DNA from: Krasilnikovozyma curviuscula
Lineage: Eukaryota > Basidiomycota > Tremellomycetes > Cystofilobasidiales > Mrakiaceae
Length of the DNA stretch: 57,980 nt
Assembly: GCA_014825775.1 (NCBI GenBank)
Contig: MVAQ01000131.1
Coordinates: 1 to 57,980 of the forward strand
Direction: 5' to 3'
Below, piece after piece: positions 1-13,584 of the stretch (its first letter is position 1; every line of letters begins with the position of its first letter). Made by a program: the position numbers and the translations under genes. Below the pieces are notes generated by a model. The model was not told where the DNA came from and did not search any database. It saw nothing but the letters and a program-made list of their open reading frames with translations.

Positions 1-1965
1 ACTCTGACGTCTTCCTCGATTCAGGAATCGGCCCAATGTTCTTGTGTCCTCTCCAAGAAATTCCTGTCCTCGGTAGGAACATCGTCTACATCTCCACCCT
101 CTGGATCTTTGTCATCTTGCAAATCCCTCTCGCGCTGGTAAACAACATCGGGGGTCTGTTAGTTTTAAGATCTTTAACAGGGTTCCTCGGCTCTCCTGCC
201 CTCGCAACGTGGGTTTTGTTCTGTTGCGGCATACCATCCGTTCATAAGCAGCTCTAAAGTCTCTCCTTCCTACAGTGGCGGCGCTTCGATGTCTGACATG
301 CATCAACCTGGTAACGTTCCTTACGCTGTCTCTCTTTGGGCCATGGGTGCTGGTGAGTCTAGTTTTTTTTTTGAATAACTTTTAAGAACGAAGTCTCAAA
401 ATTGAAGTACACTTGACTTTTGATCTTTTCTTACGAACAGTTTGTGGCCCAGTTCTCGGTAAGAAGCAGATTTTTTTAAGACAGATCTGTTTCGTTGGCT
501 TAAACTTTTGATTAATTCTCAAAACTTGCAGGCCCTGTTATCGTGAGTATCATGCCATGATCTGCCTACCGGCTATAATGGCTGATTGCTTGTATTTGCA
601 GGGAGGATTTGCTGCTCAAGCCAAAGGATGGAACTGGGTGAGAGATGTTTCTTGTCTGTTACAGCCTCTCGCTTCTACTTTTACTAAACGTTGTGCTTCT
701 CGACCTCCAGCCTATTTGGGAGCTGACGTGGATCAGCGGCTTCTCCGCCATCGTCCTCACGCTCTTCTTCCCTGAAACCTACGCCCCAACAATCCTCCTT
801 CGTCGTGCTCGCAGACTGAGAAAGATCACAGGTAACCCCTTGATCAGAAGTCAGAGTGAGATCGACCAAGCGGCCATGTCGGCGGGCGAACTCGCATACG
901 CATCATTGATCAAACCTTTCAAGCTGATGATGGAGCCTGCTGTCTTTGCAATCAACTTCTATGTCGCACTTCTTTACGGCCTTTTCTATTGTAGGTTCAC
1001 TTTTCAAATATACAAAACCTTCTCCAGCTGCTCAAAACAAGAACCACGAAACCACCTGGAATACTTGTGGTCGCAGCGCTCTTGCTCCCAGTTTCTCATC
1101 GTCTTTTACTAACCCTCTTCCTTGCACCATCTCATTGCTTTTAGTGTGGTTCGAATCGTTCCCTTTGGTGTATACCGATATCTATCACTTCAACACTGGA
1201 ACTGCAGGATTGCCCTTTTTGGCCTTCATCGTCGCTGCTTTCATCACGGAAGCATTCTACTTCTGGTATCTCAAATACGTCTTCACTCCTAGAATCATCA
1301 AGGCTGGTGGCCTGATTCCCGAGATGGCATTAAGTCTCGGCTTGTTCTCTGGTGAGTGTTGTCTTCGCTATTACTCGACAGCATTTCTGGGAACCTCATC
1401 ACTGATTCATCCGATTTTATCTGCAGGTATTTTCATCCCCATCTCCCAGTTCTGGTTTGGATGGTCAGCTCGCCCATCGGTCCAATGGATTGTTCCCACG
1501 ATTGGAGTTGCTTTTTACTTGTGAGTCGGTTTCTCTTGTATTTTTATTTATTGTAGCGCCAAACTGAAAACTGCACTTTTCTTAAGCCCTGGAATCTTTC
1601 TAATTTTCCAGTCAGCATTGGTATATCTCCCGCTCTCCTACCCCAACGATGCGGCGTCAATTTTAGCCGGTAACGCTTTATTCAGAAGCGCTTTCGCAGC
1701 TCCCTTCCCACTTTTTGGCCGGTAAGCATCGATATCTCTTCTCTTCTGTTTTCTGTTAGAATAATCTCACCAAACTCATCGTCTCACTGTTGTTTTCTTC
1801 TGCGTCGTTATTATTCTCTCTGGCAGAGCGATGTTCAATAAACTTGGTCTAGGAGGGGGCTCTTCTCTCCTGGCTGGGCTTTCCATACTCATGATCCCGC
1901 TGATGTGGGTGTTGATTCGCTGGGGACCTGCTCTCAGAGCGAGGTCAAAGTATGCCACTGCTTAA
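1..1965 (+). CDS. MFS multidrug/polyamine transporter (DHA1 family), 5' end missing
   Basis: A proton-coupled efflux transporter of the plasma membrane, by family. The window opens inside the gene, so the N-terminal helices are missing. Joined exons read through a typical DHA1 core: RSLTGFLGSPALATGGASMSD (about 190-300), the antiporter-type segment AVCGPVLGPVIGGFAAQAKGWNW (split by introns near 350-440, 465-530 and 545-600), then FFPETYAPTILLRRA at 768-815, which is the usual start of the central cytoplasmic loop. The second half has hydrophobic helices up to 1965 (TAA), ending in ARSKYATA. At least seven short introns are visible. TPO1-like and FLR1-like members share these motifs, so the substrate (polyamines, drugs or other compounds) cannot be chosen. 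Confidence 0.88.
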
Positions 1966-2121
1966 CAGTGTTTTCTGTCGCCTTCACGATGTATCTCCTC
2001 ATATCTAGCAATACATGTGCGCCGCCTTTACGAATCGTAGCCAGAACTGTTTCGAAATGAAGTGATTTATAGTATAACATGAATGTTTAATCTAAACAAA
2101 GGCAGCGGAGCAAGCTTCTAT

Positions 2122-4368
<2,247 letters not shown>

Positions 4369-4678
4369 TTTGTAGTAGTGAAGGGGGAGATAGGGAGATG
4401 AAGCGAGAGGGAAGGTGGGTGTTGTTGCTGACCTTACCCACTAAGACCATCCACATTTTTCAACCTCTCGCCAATTGCGACATCCCAAGGTCGTGAATAT
4501 GGAATACCTGTGGCGAGGAACAAAAATCCTCATAGGAAAGCAGCAGAATGTCTGATTAAACTTAACGTACAAGGCGAGTATTCCAGAGGAAACATTGTAC
4601 TATGTAGCAGCCCTTAACGAAGAATGCGCATCGCGTCCAAATTTTCCAAATCGATTAGATAAGATTGTCTGCCTTAAG
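4369..4678. other. Intergenic, upstream of ATP sulfurylase
   Basis: About 310 bases between the methyltransferase stop and the sulfurylase ATG; it must hold the MET3 promoter. I see no CACGTG box and no convincing open frame. Confidence 0.5.
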
Positions 4679-6509
4679 CTATTTTCTACCTTTGAACAAG
4701 TAATGGCCAACACCCCATTGCTCTCCTTTGTCCAGCGCAAAAAACTCAGCAACAGCGAGGAAGAACACTCTGAACTGGTAAAAGGTCTTTGTTCCCTTCG
4801 ACTTATCGTATCCCATTGCCACCGCGTTGCGCTCGAGTTCAGCCAAAGCTTCATTTCCGTGGGAGTCTTGGGTCTTTGAGAGAACGAGGAGAGTGAAAAA
4901 TTGTGAGTAAACTGGAACGATAAGAATCAGAGAGAGTTATCTAGTGATATACCTTCAGCCAAGCCTCTGACGTTCGACCATAGTGCGTTCCATTCAACCA
5001 CCAAGATCGCTGAAGAATCAGGTCTTCCTGGAAGTACGTAAACAGATCCAACGATGGCATGGTTCCACCGGCAAAGAAGTTCTCTGTGGTGAGAACCACA
5101 AGCAGTCAGCGTCACGGCGGCAATATGTGCGTCGTTACACAACAGCGACACTCACTAGTCATCCATCCATCACCATCCTCATAATGATAAGGACTGTTCT
5201 TATGACAGAAGATGTGAACAAACAACAGCGCCTCACCGCCGAATGATTCGCTGTTAGGTTTCAGCCAGCTGGAGACCTTCTTGAGGAGCATACCGTAGTT
5301 CTTCATGTGCTCAAACATCTCGATAGACATGATTCTGTCGAATGATTTTTGATTGGGACCGGAGGCGAAGTCGTACACGTTGACGTCGCCTGTGTGGACC
5401 TATTATTTTGCGATGGATTGGGCAGACGGAAGACGCAGATGAGATTAGGGAAATGCAGGTGTGAATCAAGAGGGTGTCATTCATACCTCAATGTTAGTGA
5501 AGCCCTTTACTCCCGCGACGCCATCAACTGGGAATTGGGAAAAGAAGATTGGTATGAACATCAGCAGTCTGCGGAACAGACCCTTCCAGCGCAATCACTC
5601 ACTGTGGATTTTCTGAGTTGACGAGTTCGACAGCATCGTGATTTTCGCTTTGGGATATTTTTCCGCTAAGTAGAGACCTGGAGAAAAAAGATAAAGATGG
5701 TCAGTGACAACCCTCGAAGAGGTGTTCGCAGCGCGGGGAATGAAAGCAAGCGAGGACACTTACCTAACGAGCCCCATCCACATCCCAGATCTAAGATATG
5801 AAGTCCTTCGCCATCTCCGTCTCCTAGCTTGGCCTTCTCGCAGTAGCTCTTCAACATGAGTTCTTCAGCCTCAGCAAGTGTCTCTTTGCCCGTTGGGTAC
5901 AAACAGCACGAGTATTTTAATCTTGGACCCAGACAAGCTTGTATGAAAGCTGTTGAAACCTACAGCGACCATAGTACAGACAAGCGAATTAGGAATAGCT
6001 CTGCTGCTTGCTCGATCGGACAATTCATCAAGCAAGGACTGCACCCACCTCATAATGCTGTTCATTGGCAGTATCCGTCTCGATAGCAATAGTTTCTCTC
6101 TTCTTAAGTCCTGCTATGTAATCCATCTTGTTCTCGTGAGCTTGTCCGACAGTTTCAGCACCTGATGGTCGGAATAGTTGATATCGTCATCGTCCTTTGG
6201 TCCCAGAATTGTTCAGTCGACGATCTGAGCTCACCTATATGTCCTAGCCTCTCTCTACAGAGACTTCTAATGACTGGTCGTAGTACAACATCTGGGATCA
6301 TGCCCTAATGCCATCGGATCGCTCAGATCAGCCTGACAAATCGCCATACGCCTGCAGAGGTCGTTCGCACTCACCTGGTCGAGCATGGCATAAGCCTTGT
6401 TCATGACGGAGTCCATTCTGACACCGTACGCTGTATCCAGAATGGTCGTTGGGGGCTGCAAAGCTGGCGAGAGAAGAGAATACGTTACCCTGAAACGGGC
6501 AACGGGCAT
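4679..6509 (-). CDS. SAM-dependent methyltransferase, cyclopropane-fatty-acid-synthase / coclaurine N-methyltransferase-like
   Basis: Probably methylates a lipid or amine using S-adenosylmethionine. The SAM-binding motif [11 protein letters not shown] lies at about 5770-5800. Before it comes [23 protein letters not shown] (near 5830-5900), typical of the CFA-synthase superfamily. After it come [20 protein letters not shown] (around 5300), the conserved VHIFCHK block (around 5215) and the C-terminal [12 protein letters not shown] with TAG at 4679-4681. The start at 6509 gives [13 protein letters not shown]; a downstream Met before [13 protein letters not shown] is also possible. At least eight short introns are present. 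Family members include plant N-methyltransferases and bacterial CFA synthases, and fungal ones are mostly uncharacterised, so the substrate is unknown. Confidence 0.85.
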
Positions 6510-6749
6510 GAATCGACTCGCGATCGGTTCGGTGGCGGCTCGAAATCGAAGAGAAGGGATGGATGAGCCCCTGTTGTTATTTCTTGCTACGGCAGCATCT
6601 CCTGTTGGTCGCCTCGTTAAATCTCGTTACATATTACTTCATATTAAAAAATCGTAAGTGGTTCATCATTAAAGCAACTCGTTATTCGACCCAGCCCACG
6701 TCAAGCGCAGTTTTGGCCACTCTGATATATGTGGGTTTCCTTCTCCGTC

Positions 6750-7250
6750 TCAGATTCTTCCGCTTTGAGATGGAAGGACAGCGTGGGTTACATTTACATG
6801 ATGCCCTTGCTTCGCATGACCTTCGACAACCTTGACGGGGTTGTTTGTGATCTTTCCTTCGGCCTGCGATGTTCAAACAGCGGAGGGAAAGTACGGTTTC
6901 AGCCTGTGGAAAGGTGAGCTCAAGTGGAATGTTACTCACAACCTCAAGCTTTCCTGCTATCTTCTGTCCAAGAGTGGGGTTGGGGTTGATACCCTGGGCA
7001 TGGACGTCGTGCTTGTGGTATTTCTTATACTCGTGCTCTCTGTGTTTGTGACCAATCTCTCCAAGTAACCCCCCGGCTGCTGCATCCCTACCCTGTGATG
7101 GCAAGATATATATACCAGGTCAGTAATCAGTCTTGAGTGGAAGACAAGGGATTAATTTCTTACAGTGTGACCTTTGTGACCAAAATGACCTATCAAGCCA
7201 CCTGCCAATGCGTCTCTTCCAACGTGAGAGTTGTCGTGGTGTCCAGTCAT
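6750..7250 (-). CDS. Small Gly/His-rich protein with GRDA repeats, tandem copy 1
   Basis: I do not recognise the family. The spliced protein is about 117 residues: an N-terminal VGRDALAGGLIGHFGHKGHT, a second GRDAAAGGLLGEIGHKH unit, a charged His/Lys/Tyr stretch, GQKIAGKLE, then a C-terminal block AEGKITNNPVKVVEGHAKQG. Exon 1 runs from the ATG at 7250 to about 7165, the second exon from about 7095, and the last intron ends just before AEGK. The next gene downstream in the window (7761-8432, same strand) has the same module order and the same intron before AEGK, so this is a tandem duplication. The small size, His clusters and lack of a signal peptide or membrane segment suggest a soluble stress- or metal-related protein. 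That is inference only. Confidence 0.75.
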
Positions 7251-7760
7251 TGTCGATGTTGTGCGGTTTAAGAGAGAAAAGGTGTATGAGTGGGTGGTTG
7301 GGAGGAGGGAAAGATACCTTCTTGTCGTCTGACCTTTATACTGCTGCGATTTTGAGTTTGTTTTGATTTCGCTACGTCATAACGACCGACCGAGCCACAT
7401 GGTACAAACCATCACTTCTGTCGGTATTTATATTTTTGATTATCTGCTGAAGGAGATTGAACTCAAGAGGGATGCACAGCTTCTGTATATCAGGCAGCAT
7501 TGCGTCACTTTTCCAGACCACCTCGCAGATTTCCACTTTGGCCTGATTCCCGAAGGACAGCAGCAACCAAACCACACTACCAGTCAGGATAATATATTTC
7601 GTTTCTTGCGTTATTTTCAATCGTTTGAGAAAATGTTCGTTAAAAGGTCTTCATCTCGTAAAGCTCGTCACTGCTCGTCGAAACGTTATGTACATATATT
7701 ATTTTGTTTTCCTTCCTTTCCCATTGATACATCGATGCGTTTCATGTTGCTGTTGAGTGA
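7251..7760. other. Intergenic between the tandem small genes
   Basis: About 510 bases holding the promoter of the 6750-7250 gene and the 3' region of the upstream copy. I see no coding sequence that I trust. Confidence 0.5.
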
Positions 7761-8432
7761 TTAGTAGACATTGGCAGAGTTCTGGATGGTAACATCCTTT
7801 CCTTGTTTCAAGTGCCCTTCGATAACCTGCAAGCAAAAGCGGTGGGGAAAGTCAGTCAAAGTTCACCGCACAGCAGCCCGTTCACGAGTTACTATGTACC
7901 TTGCCTGGGTTGTTAGTCAGCTTTCCCTCAGCCTAAACAGAAGTTACGGGATGGAGTCAGACATGCCAAAAAAAGAACGGGGAGGAGATGGAGCAAAAAA
8001 AGCTACAGAGACCGAAACGAAACTGATAACTTACAGCCTCAACTTTCCCCGAAATCTTCTGACCAATTCCCACATGACCTGCACCTACTCCAGTTCCACC
8101 GACAGGGCCGGTACCGTGACCAGCGCCGTGCTGATGACCGTGCGTGTGATGTTCGTGGTTCCCAATGGCGCCGAGTCCTCCACCGACAGCAGCATCTCTT
8201 CCAGTGTGGCCGTGGTGACCTTCATGGCCCTGGAGTATTGGAAGTAGACAAAATGGAGTCAGTGAACCTGTCTGTCGTGCGACGCCGAACCATCTCCCCT
8301 GCAAATCCTAAACCAAAGGCTGTCTAAACGGCCCGGGTTCCTACTTTCCGTTGCTCTGGAAGTTTAATAGAACAAGGTACTAACAACGACACCACCAATG
8401 AGAGCATCTCTTCCAACGTGTCCTCCAGTCAT
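7761..8432 (-). CDS. Small Gly/His-rich protein with GRDA repeats, tandem copy 2
   Basis: Paralogue of the 6750-7250 gene, unknown family. The spliced protein is about 113 residues: MTGGHVGRDALIGGVV (exon 1, 8432-8385), then after an intron of about 150 bases GHEGHHGHTGRDAAVGGGLG, a His/Gly tract with HEHHTHGHQHGAGHG, GIGQKISGKVEA, then AEGKLTNNPGK, then VIEGHLKQGKDV and a stop at 7761-7763. It has one more intron than copy 1, splitting the C-terminal block after NNPGK. The GRDA units and the AEGKxTNNPxKVxEGHxKQG block are the most conserved parts, so they are probably the functional core. The middle is much more His-rich than in copy 1. Confidence 0.78.
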
Positions 8433-8864
8433 TTTGTGTGAGTTGATTTGTTTTGTTGAGAGCGGGGTGGAAATGTGCAAAGTATTGAGCTATGTATTTC
8501 AAGTTGTGAAATACGAGAAAGATTCAGTTGTGAAGGAAAGTACATAACTGAGAGATTTTGAGCTTTATATAGAAAATGAGAAAAGCTGCTCCACACACCT
8601 CGCCCGTCATGGTGTCGTGCTGTTGCGCTGCGCGTGTCGTCAATCATGATCGAATAGCTTCATCGCTTTGTGTTCTACAGAGCTTATTCTTGATGCGTTC
8701 ATATCCGTGTCATAACTTGCACACTAGGCCCATTTTCCATGATTGTCATCGACTTTTTTCGAATGAGATAATGTTGTTTTCTAGGATTACTGCGACAACC
8801 AAAAAGCATAGAGAAACCGTCTAGGATAAATGATGAGTATATGTTGTTATTGCAATTGATTGAT
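8433..8864. other. Intergenic, upstream of tandem copy 2
   Basis: About 430 bases between this gene's ATG and the stop of the NADH dehydrogenase. It should hold the promoter of copy 2. No feature is evident. Confidence 0.5.
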
Positions 8865-11329
8865 TTATTCCCTCGAAACATCACTGGTAAAGGACGAAAA
8901 AAAACAGAGTTAGGAATACCCCGCAGCTGACTTGAGAAGGTGCAATAAAGTTCTTTCGAGGCTACATACCGACCGAAGATCTTGACCTTGACCCAATCAG
9001 TAGCGACCAAAGTTCTGTTTCGTAGCGAATACAAGTTGGACTATAGAAAAAAGGGAGATGGACATTGGCGCCGATGTTCATGAAACATTGGGAAGCAAAG
9101 AGATGACTGGATACTCACGAGGTAAGCAGATCTCCAGAACCAGTAGGTACCAGCACCCCCAACGGAGAAGGTAGATTCACCCATCGGCAGATCAGCAATA
9201 GCCTTTTCACTTCCAATGTAACTGGGGAGAGGAAAGCACGGAAGCGTCAGTGATTATAAGAGACCAAAAAACGTGAAAGAGCACAACACTCACGCCAAAG
9301 CACCCTGGTGAGAGTACTTGAAAGGAAGCAGTTTTGAAGCACGGTTAACCTTCTTGACGAGACCCTCAACCTCAGACGAAGCAGACGCTCTGGCGGCAGA
9401 GAGTTCCTTCTCCAAAACCTCCTTCTTAGCGAGCTGGACGAACATCTTGGCGAGGTAAGTACCCTGCTGGGCACCGACTTGAGCAGTAGGAGCGTACGTC
9501 GTAGCAGTACAATCTCCAAGGGCCCAGATATCTTCAGCACCGAGCAATTTCATGTGGTCATCGACGGCGAGACCTCTTCGAACCGTCTGGGCTTCAGCGA
9601 GCTTGGCCATGAGGTTTCGAGTGATAGGTCGGGCAGTGTTACCGGTAGCCCAAACAATGAGACCGTATGGAATCTCACGGATCTGTTTGCTGGCATCTTG
9701 GACGACGATGTGTTGCTGCTGGACATCCTTGACCATAGTTTGGGTCAAGACATCGATCTTGTTCTCCTTAAAGGTGGATTCAGTGTACTGGATGAGTCTC
9801 TTGGAGAAAGCTGGGAGGACATTTGGAAGAGCTTCAACCAGGGTGATTCTCAACTTGTCAGCAACCTCTACATAAAACGAAATAGCAGCGCGTGAGTTTT
9901 TTACGGCGTCTAAATCGGTAGGAAAAAAAAAAAACCATAATTGGATTATAATTGGAATGAATCACGAACCTGGGTACCACTTTCTAAGGTCATCAATCAA
10001 GAAATCGTGAAGTTCACCAGCGTACTCGACACCGGTTGGACCACCACCGACGACAACCATGTGCATGAGTCTGTCGATCTCCTCAGGGCTCTGTCCTGGG
10101 AAAGCAGCGGTCTCAACACCTGCAGACACGAATACAAAAATTAGTTTTAAGCTGATAGAGAAAGATTTGGGGGGTTGCCGCTCACAATCCATGACCTTGG
10201 ATCTGATCTTTTCAGCGTCAGAAAGTTCCTTCAAGAAACAGGCGTGGTCGGTGACACCCTTCATACCGAACGTCTGGTTCTCACAACCGAGAGCGTAGAC
10301 CAAGTAGTCATAAGCCATAGTGGTCGTCGTCTTGGCACCCCTAATGTCGGAAATGTCTTCGAAAGTGACAGTTTTGGCAACTGGGTCGACCTCCTTGGCC
10401 TCTGCTTCAATCACATTAACGGCTCTCTTCTTGTGTCTGGTGACGAATCGAGTAGGCTGGATGATGGAACGGGCCTCAAGAGTTCCAACGGTGACGGATG
10501 GGAGCAAGGGCGTGAAGAGGAAGTAGTTTCTTGGAGAGATGACGGTCTAAAGAAGGGGCAGTTGGGACCCATCAGCAAATGGCCGGGCCTGCTTGTACCA
10601 ACAAACCAGATATTTGGAACTTCATACGTACAACATTGTATTCCTCAGTGTCGATCTCCTTTAAGAAAGAAGTAGCGGCCCAACCAGATCCCAAAACGAC
10701 AAGGTTCTTCTTGGATGGGTCCTGAGCCAGCTGACCACTTGGGTTAGCCTCACTGTAGGTGACTGATAAGAATCAAAATAATAAAAGGCGTCGTTAGAGC
10801 GGGTCACGTTGTCTGTTACTGTAGTTTGCTGGAGACCAATGGTTGCGGCCGTGTATGAATTAAAGAAGGGGCGACTAACTGTAGAGGAAGACACCAGCAG
10901 CGGTCAAGGTTGTACCGAGGACGACTCTTCCAAAAGTCTGAACCCCTCTTCTGAACCTTCCTGGTCCTGGAGGTGGCTATAGTTTATAGGGAAAGCAATA
11001 TGTCAGAAACTGAGATGGGTTTGGTTGCTACCGCCGCGAAAAATATGCTCGCAATTCTCGTCTCAAAAAGATAGCAAACGACGAAAAGTACTTACAGTTG
11101 GTGGGATAGAGACCTTAACGGATTCAGCAACAGGAGTTGAGTATCCTCTGGCGAAGCTAACTGGGAGTTGTCGCTTGCTCAAGAGGGAAGCCCTCGAAAG
11201 AACTGAAGATTTCGAGACGAGATAGACAGAACGACGAATTAGCTCCTTTTTGACAATTCATTCCAGAACATAGAGGAAGGTAACAGCAGAGAAATGAAAC
11301 GCGTTGTACTCACCAGATCTGGAGGCCAT
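8865..11329 (-). CDS. Alternative (type II) NADH:ubiquinone oxidoreductase, mitochondrial
   Basis: Single-subunit, rotenone-insensitive enzyme that passes electrons from NADH to ubiquinone without pumping protons. ATG at 11329 gives MASRS, followed after an intron by an Arg/Ser-rich presequence ([20 protein letters not shown]) typical of mitochondrial import. A hydrophobic segment [15 protein letters not shown] lies near 10890-10940. The FAD Rossmann region precedes [15 protein letters not shown] (about 10500). The second nucleotide fold is [16 protein letters not shown] (about 10040). The family block [12 protein letters not shown] is near 9510-9530 and the C-terminus is [13 protein letters not shown] (stop 8865). 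The last coding piece is reached through an intron at about 8890-8970. No EF-hand insert was seen. External and internal isoforms cannot be told apart here. Confidence 0.94.
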
Positions 11330-12135
11330 CTCGTGCAGGTTGGGTCACTGATGGAGAGGGGTGTGGTCAGAGCGACACCCTCAAAGGGGAAACAGGACTT
11401 TTTCTCGCAATCGCGCCGGCTCTGCAGCGCAAGAAGGAATCTGCCGCACCTACGACCGGTGATATGGAAAAAGTTCGAATATCTCGCTGTTTTTCTGATA
11501 GAAAGCAGAGCGTAGAACAGCACCGATGGAGCTTCTCTAAATACAGGTAGATTTTGCTATCAGATCTGTATATGAGATGATGCGACAGGTCGCTGCACTG
11601 TTCAGGGCAAAAGCCGCCGCCACCTTAGACCGCTGTTTACCGTTGTCACCTCAAGGCTAAGGAAGGTAAGTCTCCAAGTATTTCAGAGTAAACTCCTCTG
11701 GTGGACGCTGTGGAAACAGCTACCACTCTACCGCTGCACTATGTCTGGTCCTTGTCTCGTTCCATTTAACAACCCAGATAAGCGCAAAGCAGACAGGGCA
11801 CAAAGTCAACAACAAAAAGAGCCTCTCTAGTTGCAGACCGGTAGAACTTGCAGTAGAATATTTACTACAGGGCGACGCTATACTCTATCTCTAATTCCCT
11901 GTCTCTCTTGAGGTCTTACTACGGCGGAGACAACGGAGATCGCAAAAAACAGACAGATCTCTGTGCACTACATTACTGCACAAAAAAAGGTATTCAAGAT
12001 GTATCTGGTTGTCCAGCAGAGCGCTGTTTCTGGGCTTGCTTCGATTTCATAGTGTATACGGTTAACATGTCAAAATGACGTTTACTCCGCGTGTTGGCTG
12101 GTTGCCAACGCCATTCCGCCTAACCCCCTCCAACC
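11330..12135. other. Divergent intergenic region, NADH dehydrogenase / FIT gene
   Basis: About 800 bases with no trustworthy open frame. It must carry both promoters. A compact hairpin with a GGAA (GNRA-type) loop sits at 11701-11726. The minus strand around 11690-11745 faintly resembles a tRNA A box, but no B box follows. Confidence 0.5.
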
Positions 12136-13398
12136 ATGGCCTCAGGTACTCGATCTCGAGCAGCGGCAGCAGCAGTATCCAAACCATCTGAGGTCGATGT
12201 TCCAGCAACCGTGGAAGCCCCAGAGCTGACGGAGGAAGCTTCGGTGACAGCAGCAACGGAAGACACACCAGTGGAAGCAGTGGTCCCTCGAACGAGTAAT
12301 TCCCTCGTCTCTGCAGAACAACAGGTATGTGTCACTGAGGAGTTGATTGCAGTCATTCTCTGACGATGCTGATACATCTCTTCGTACAGGGCCTTCTGCT
12401 CATAATCGCCATCGTCCTCATCCAAGGCACACTTCAAGGGTACTCCAAGAAGACACCACCAGAAGCAGCCTCAGCATTCGGAGCAGCACTCTCCCAAAAC
12501 CCTTCTGGTTCAACATCATACTTTGCCAACAAATCCAATTTGGTCAACCAGATCTTCGCCAAAAAAGCATGGGGTTGGACAACGCTGGCGTTCTTGATCA
12601 ACATTGCGACGGACGTCTACTCGTATTACGACAAGGAGAAGAAGAAGAGAGTTGTAGGGTCTGTCAGGAAGAGAGTCATCAAATGGATCGTCGCGACGTT
12701 GTTCTGGGCGAGTCTGACGGTGTGGATGATCGGACCAGGTCTGCTGGAGAGGAGTCTGGTGTTCTCGGGGGCCAAATGCGTGAGTAACTTCTCCGCCTGC
12801 TGTAAAGAGAAGTTTTCTGAATCTTGCTTTCTCTTGAACAGGCAATCAAACTACCAAAAGTAGTCTGCAACAGCGTTGACTGCACCCGCTTCCTCCCCTC
12901 TTCAACTGAGCTCCTAGGCCAATCTTCGGACTCAGAAACCATCTACCTCACCCTTCCCACCGAATTCTGTACCCGCTCGACGTCCAAGCTACCGGAAGTG
13001 TTCCACTCGACGGCGTTCCTGGACGAGATCCCGCGCCCTCGATGGTCAGGCGGGCACGACGTTTCGGGGCACACGTTTCTCCTCACCTTGGCGGCACTGT
13101 TCTTGCTTGATGATGTGGCTCCAATCTTGAGGAGCTTCCAGGTTGGCACTGTCGATGAATTTGGGCTCGAGAGTAAACTTGCAGCGTGCTTCTCAGGAGC
13201 AATCATTTTGCTGTGGGTTTTTGTCATTGGAATGACAGCTAGGTTCTTCCATACAGTGACTGAGAAGATAACTGGGTACGGTGAGTTGAAACTAGCTTTC
13301 TCTCGGGCTCTTGGATTCCACTGACTGTTTTTTTCCGGGTATCAGCCCTGGGACTGGCCGGATTCTTGTTGGTTCAAGCAATGGGAGCTTCAGCATAG
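12136..13398 (+). CDS. FIT family protein (fat-storage-inducing / Scs3-like)
   Basis: ER membrane protein that supports lipid-droplet formation and phospholipid balance; FIT proteins act as acyl-CoA diphosphatases. Exon 1 codes an Ala/Glu-rich soluble N-terminus (MASGTRSRAAAAAVSK). Membrane segments follow: GLLLIIAIVLIQGTL, WGWTTLAFLINIATDVYSYY, VATLFWASLTVWMIG. The family signature RWSGGHDVSGHTFLLTLA is at about 13040-13090, with the conserved His residues. More helices follow and the protein ends LLVQAMGASA. Introns lie at about 12326-12390, 12780-12840 and 13278-13346. The start is the first ATG in frame. Length, about 340 residues, fits fungal Scs3-type members. Confidence 0.9.
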
Positions 13399-13584
13399 TT
13401 TTGAGATATATAAATATAATATGAAAGGAATGGAATGTGTTCTATTGTCTTGTAATACTCATATCGTCCTGCGACACTGCAAGCAACAATTTAAGCTCAT
13501 GACCGCGTCATTGCTGTGGCTGTCGAATCTACAATCAACCTTCTCCTGAGTGGGTTACTCTTCAACCAACATCCACATACTACA

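Noticed and set aside
11690..11745. tRNA-like sequence on the minus strand (TAGTGCAGCGGTAGAGTGG resembles an A box)
   Set aside because: No B box (GGTTCGANTCC type) follows within a reasonable distance and no cloverleaf could be folded.
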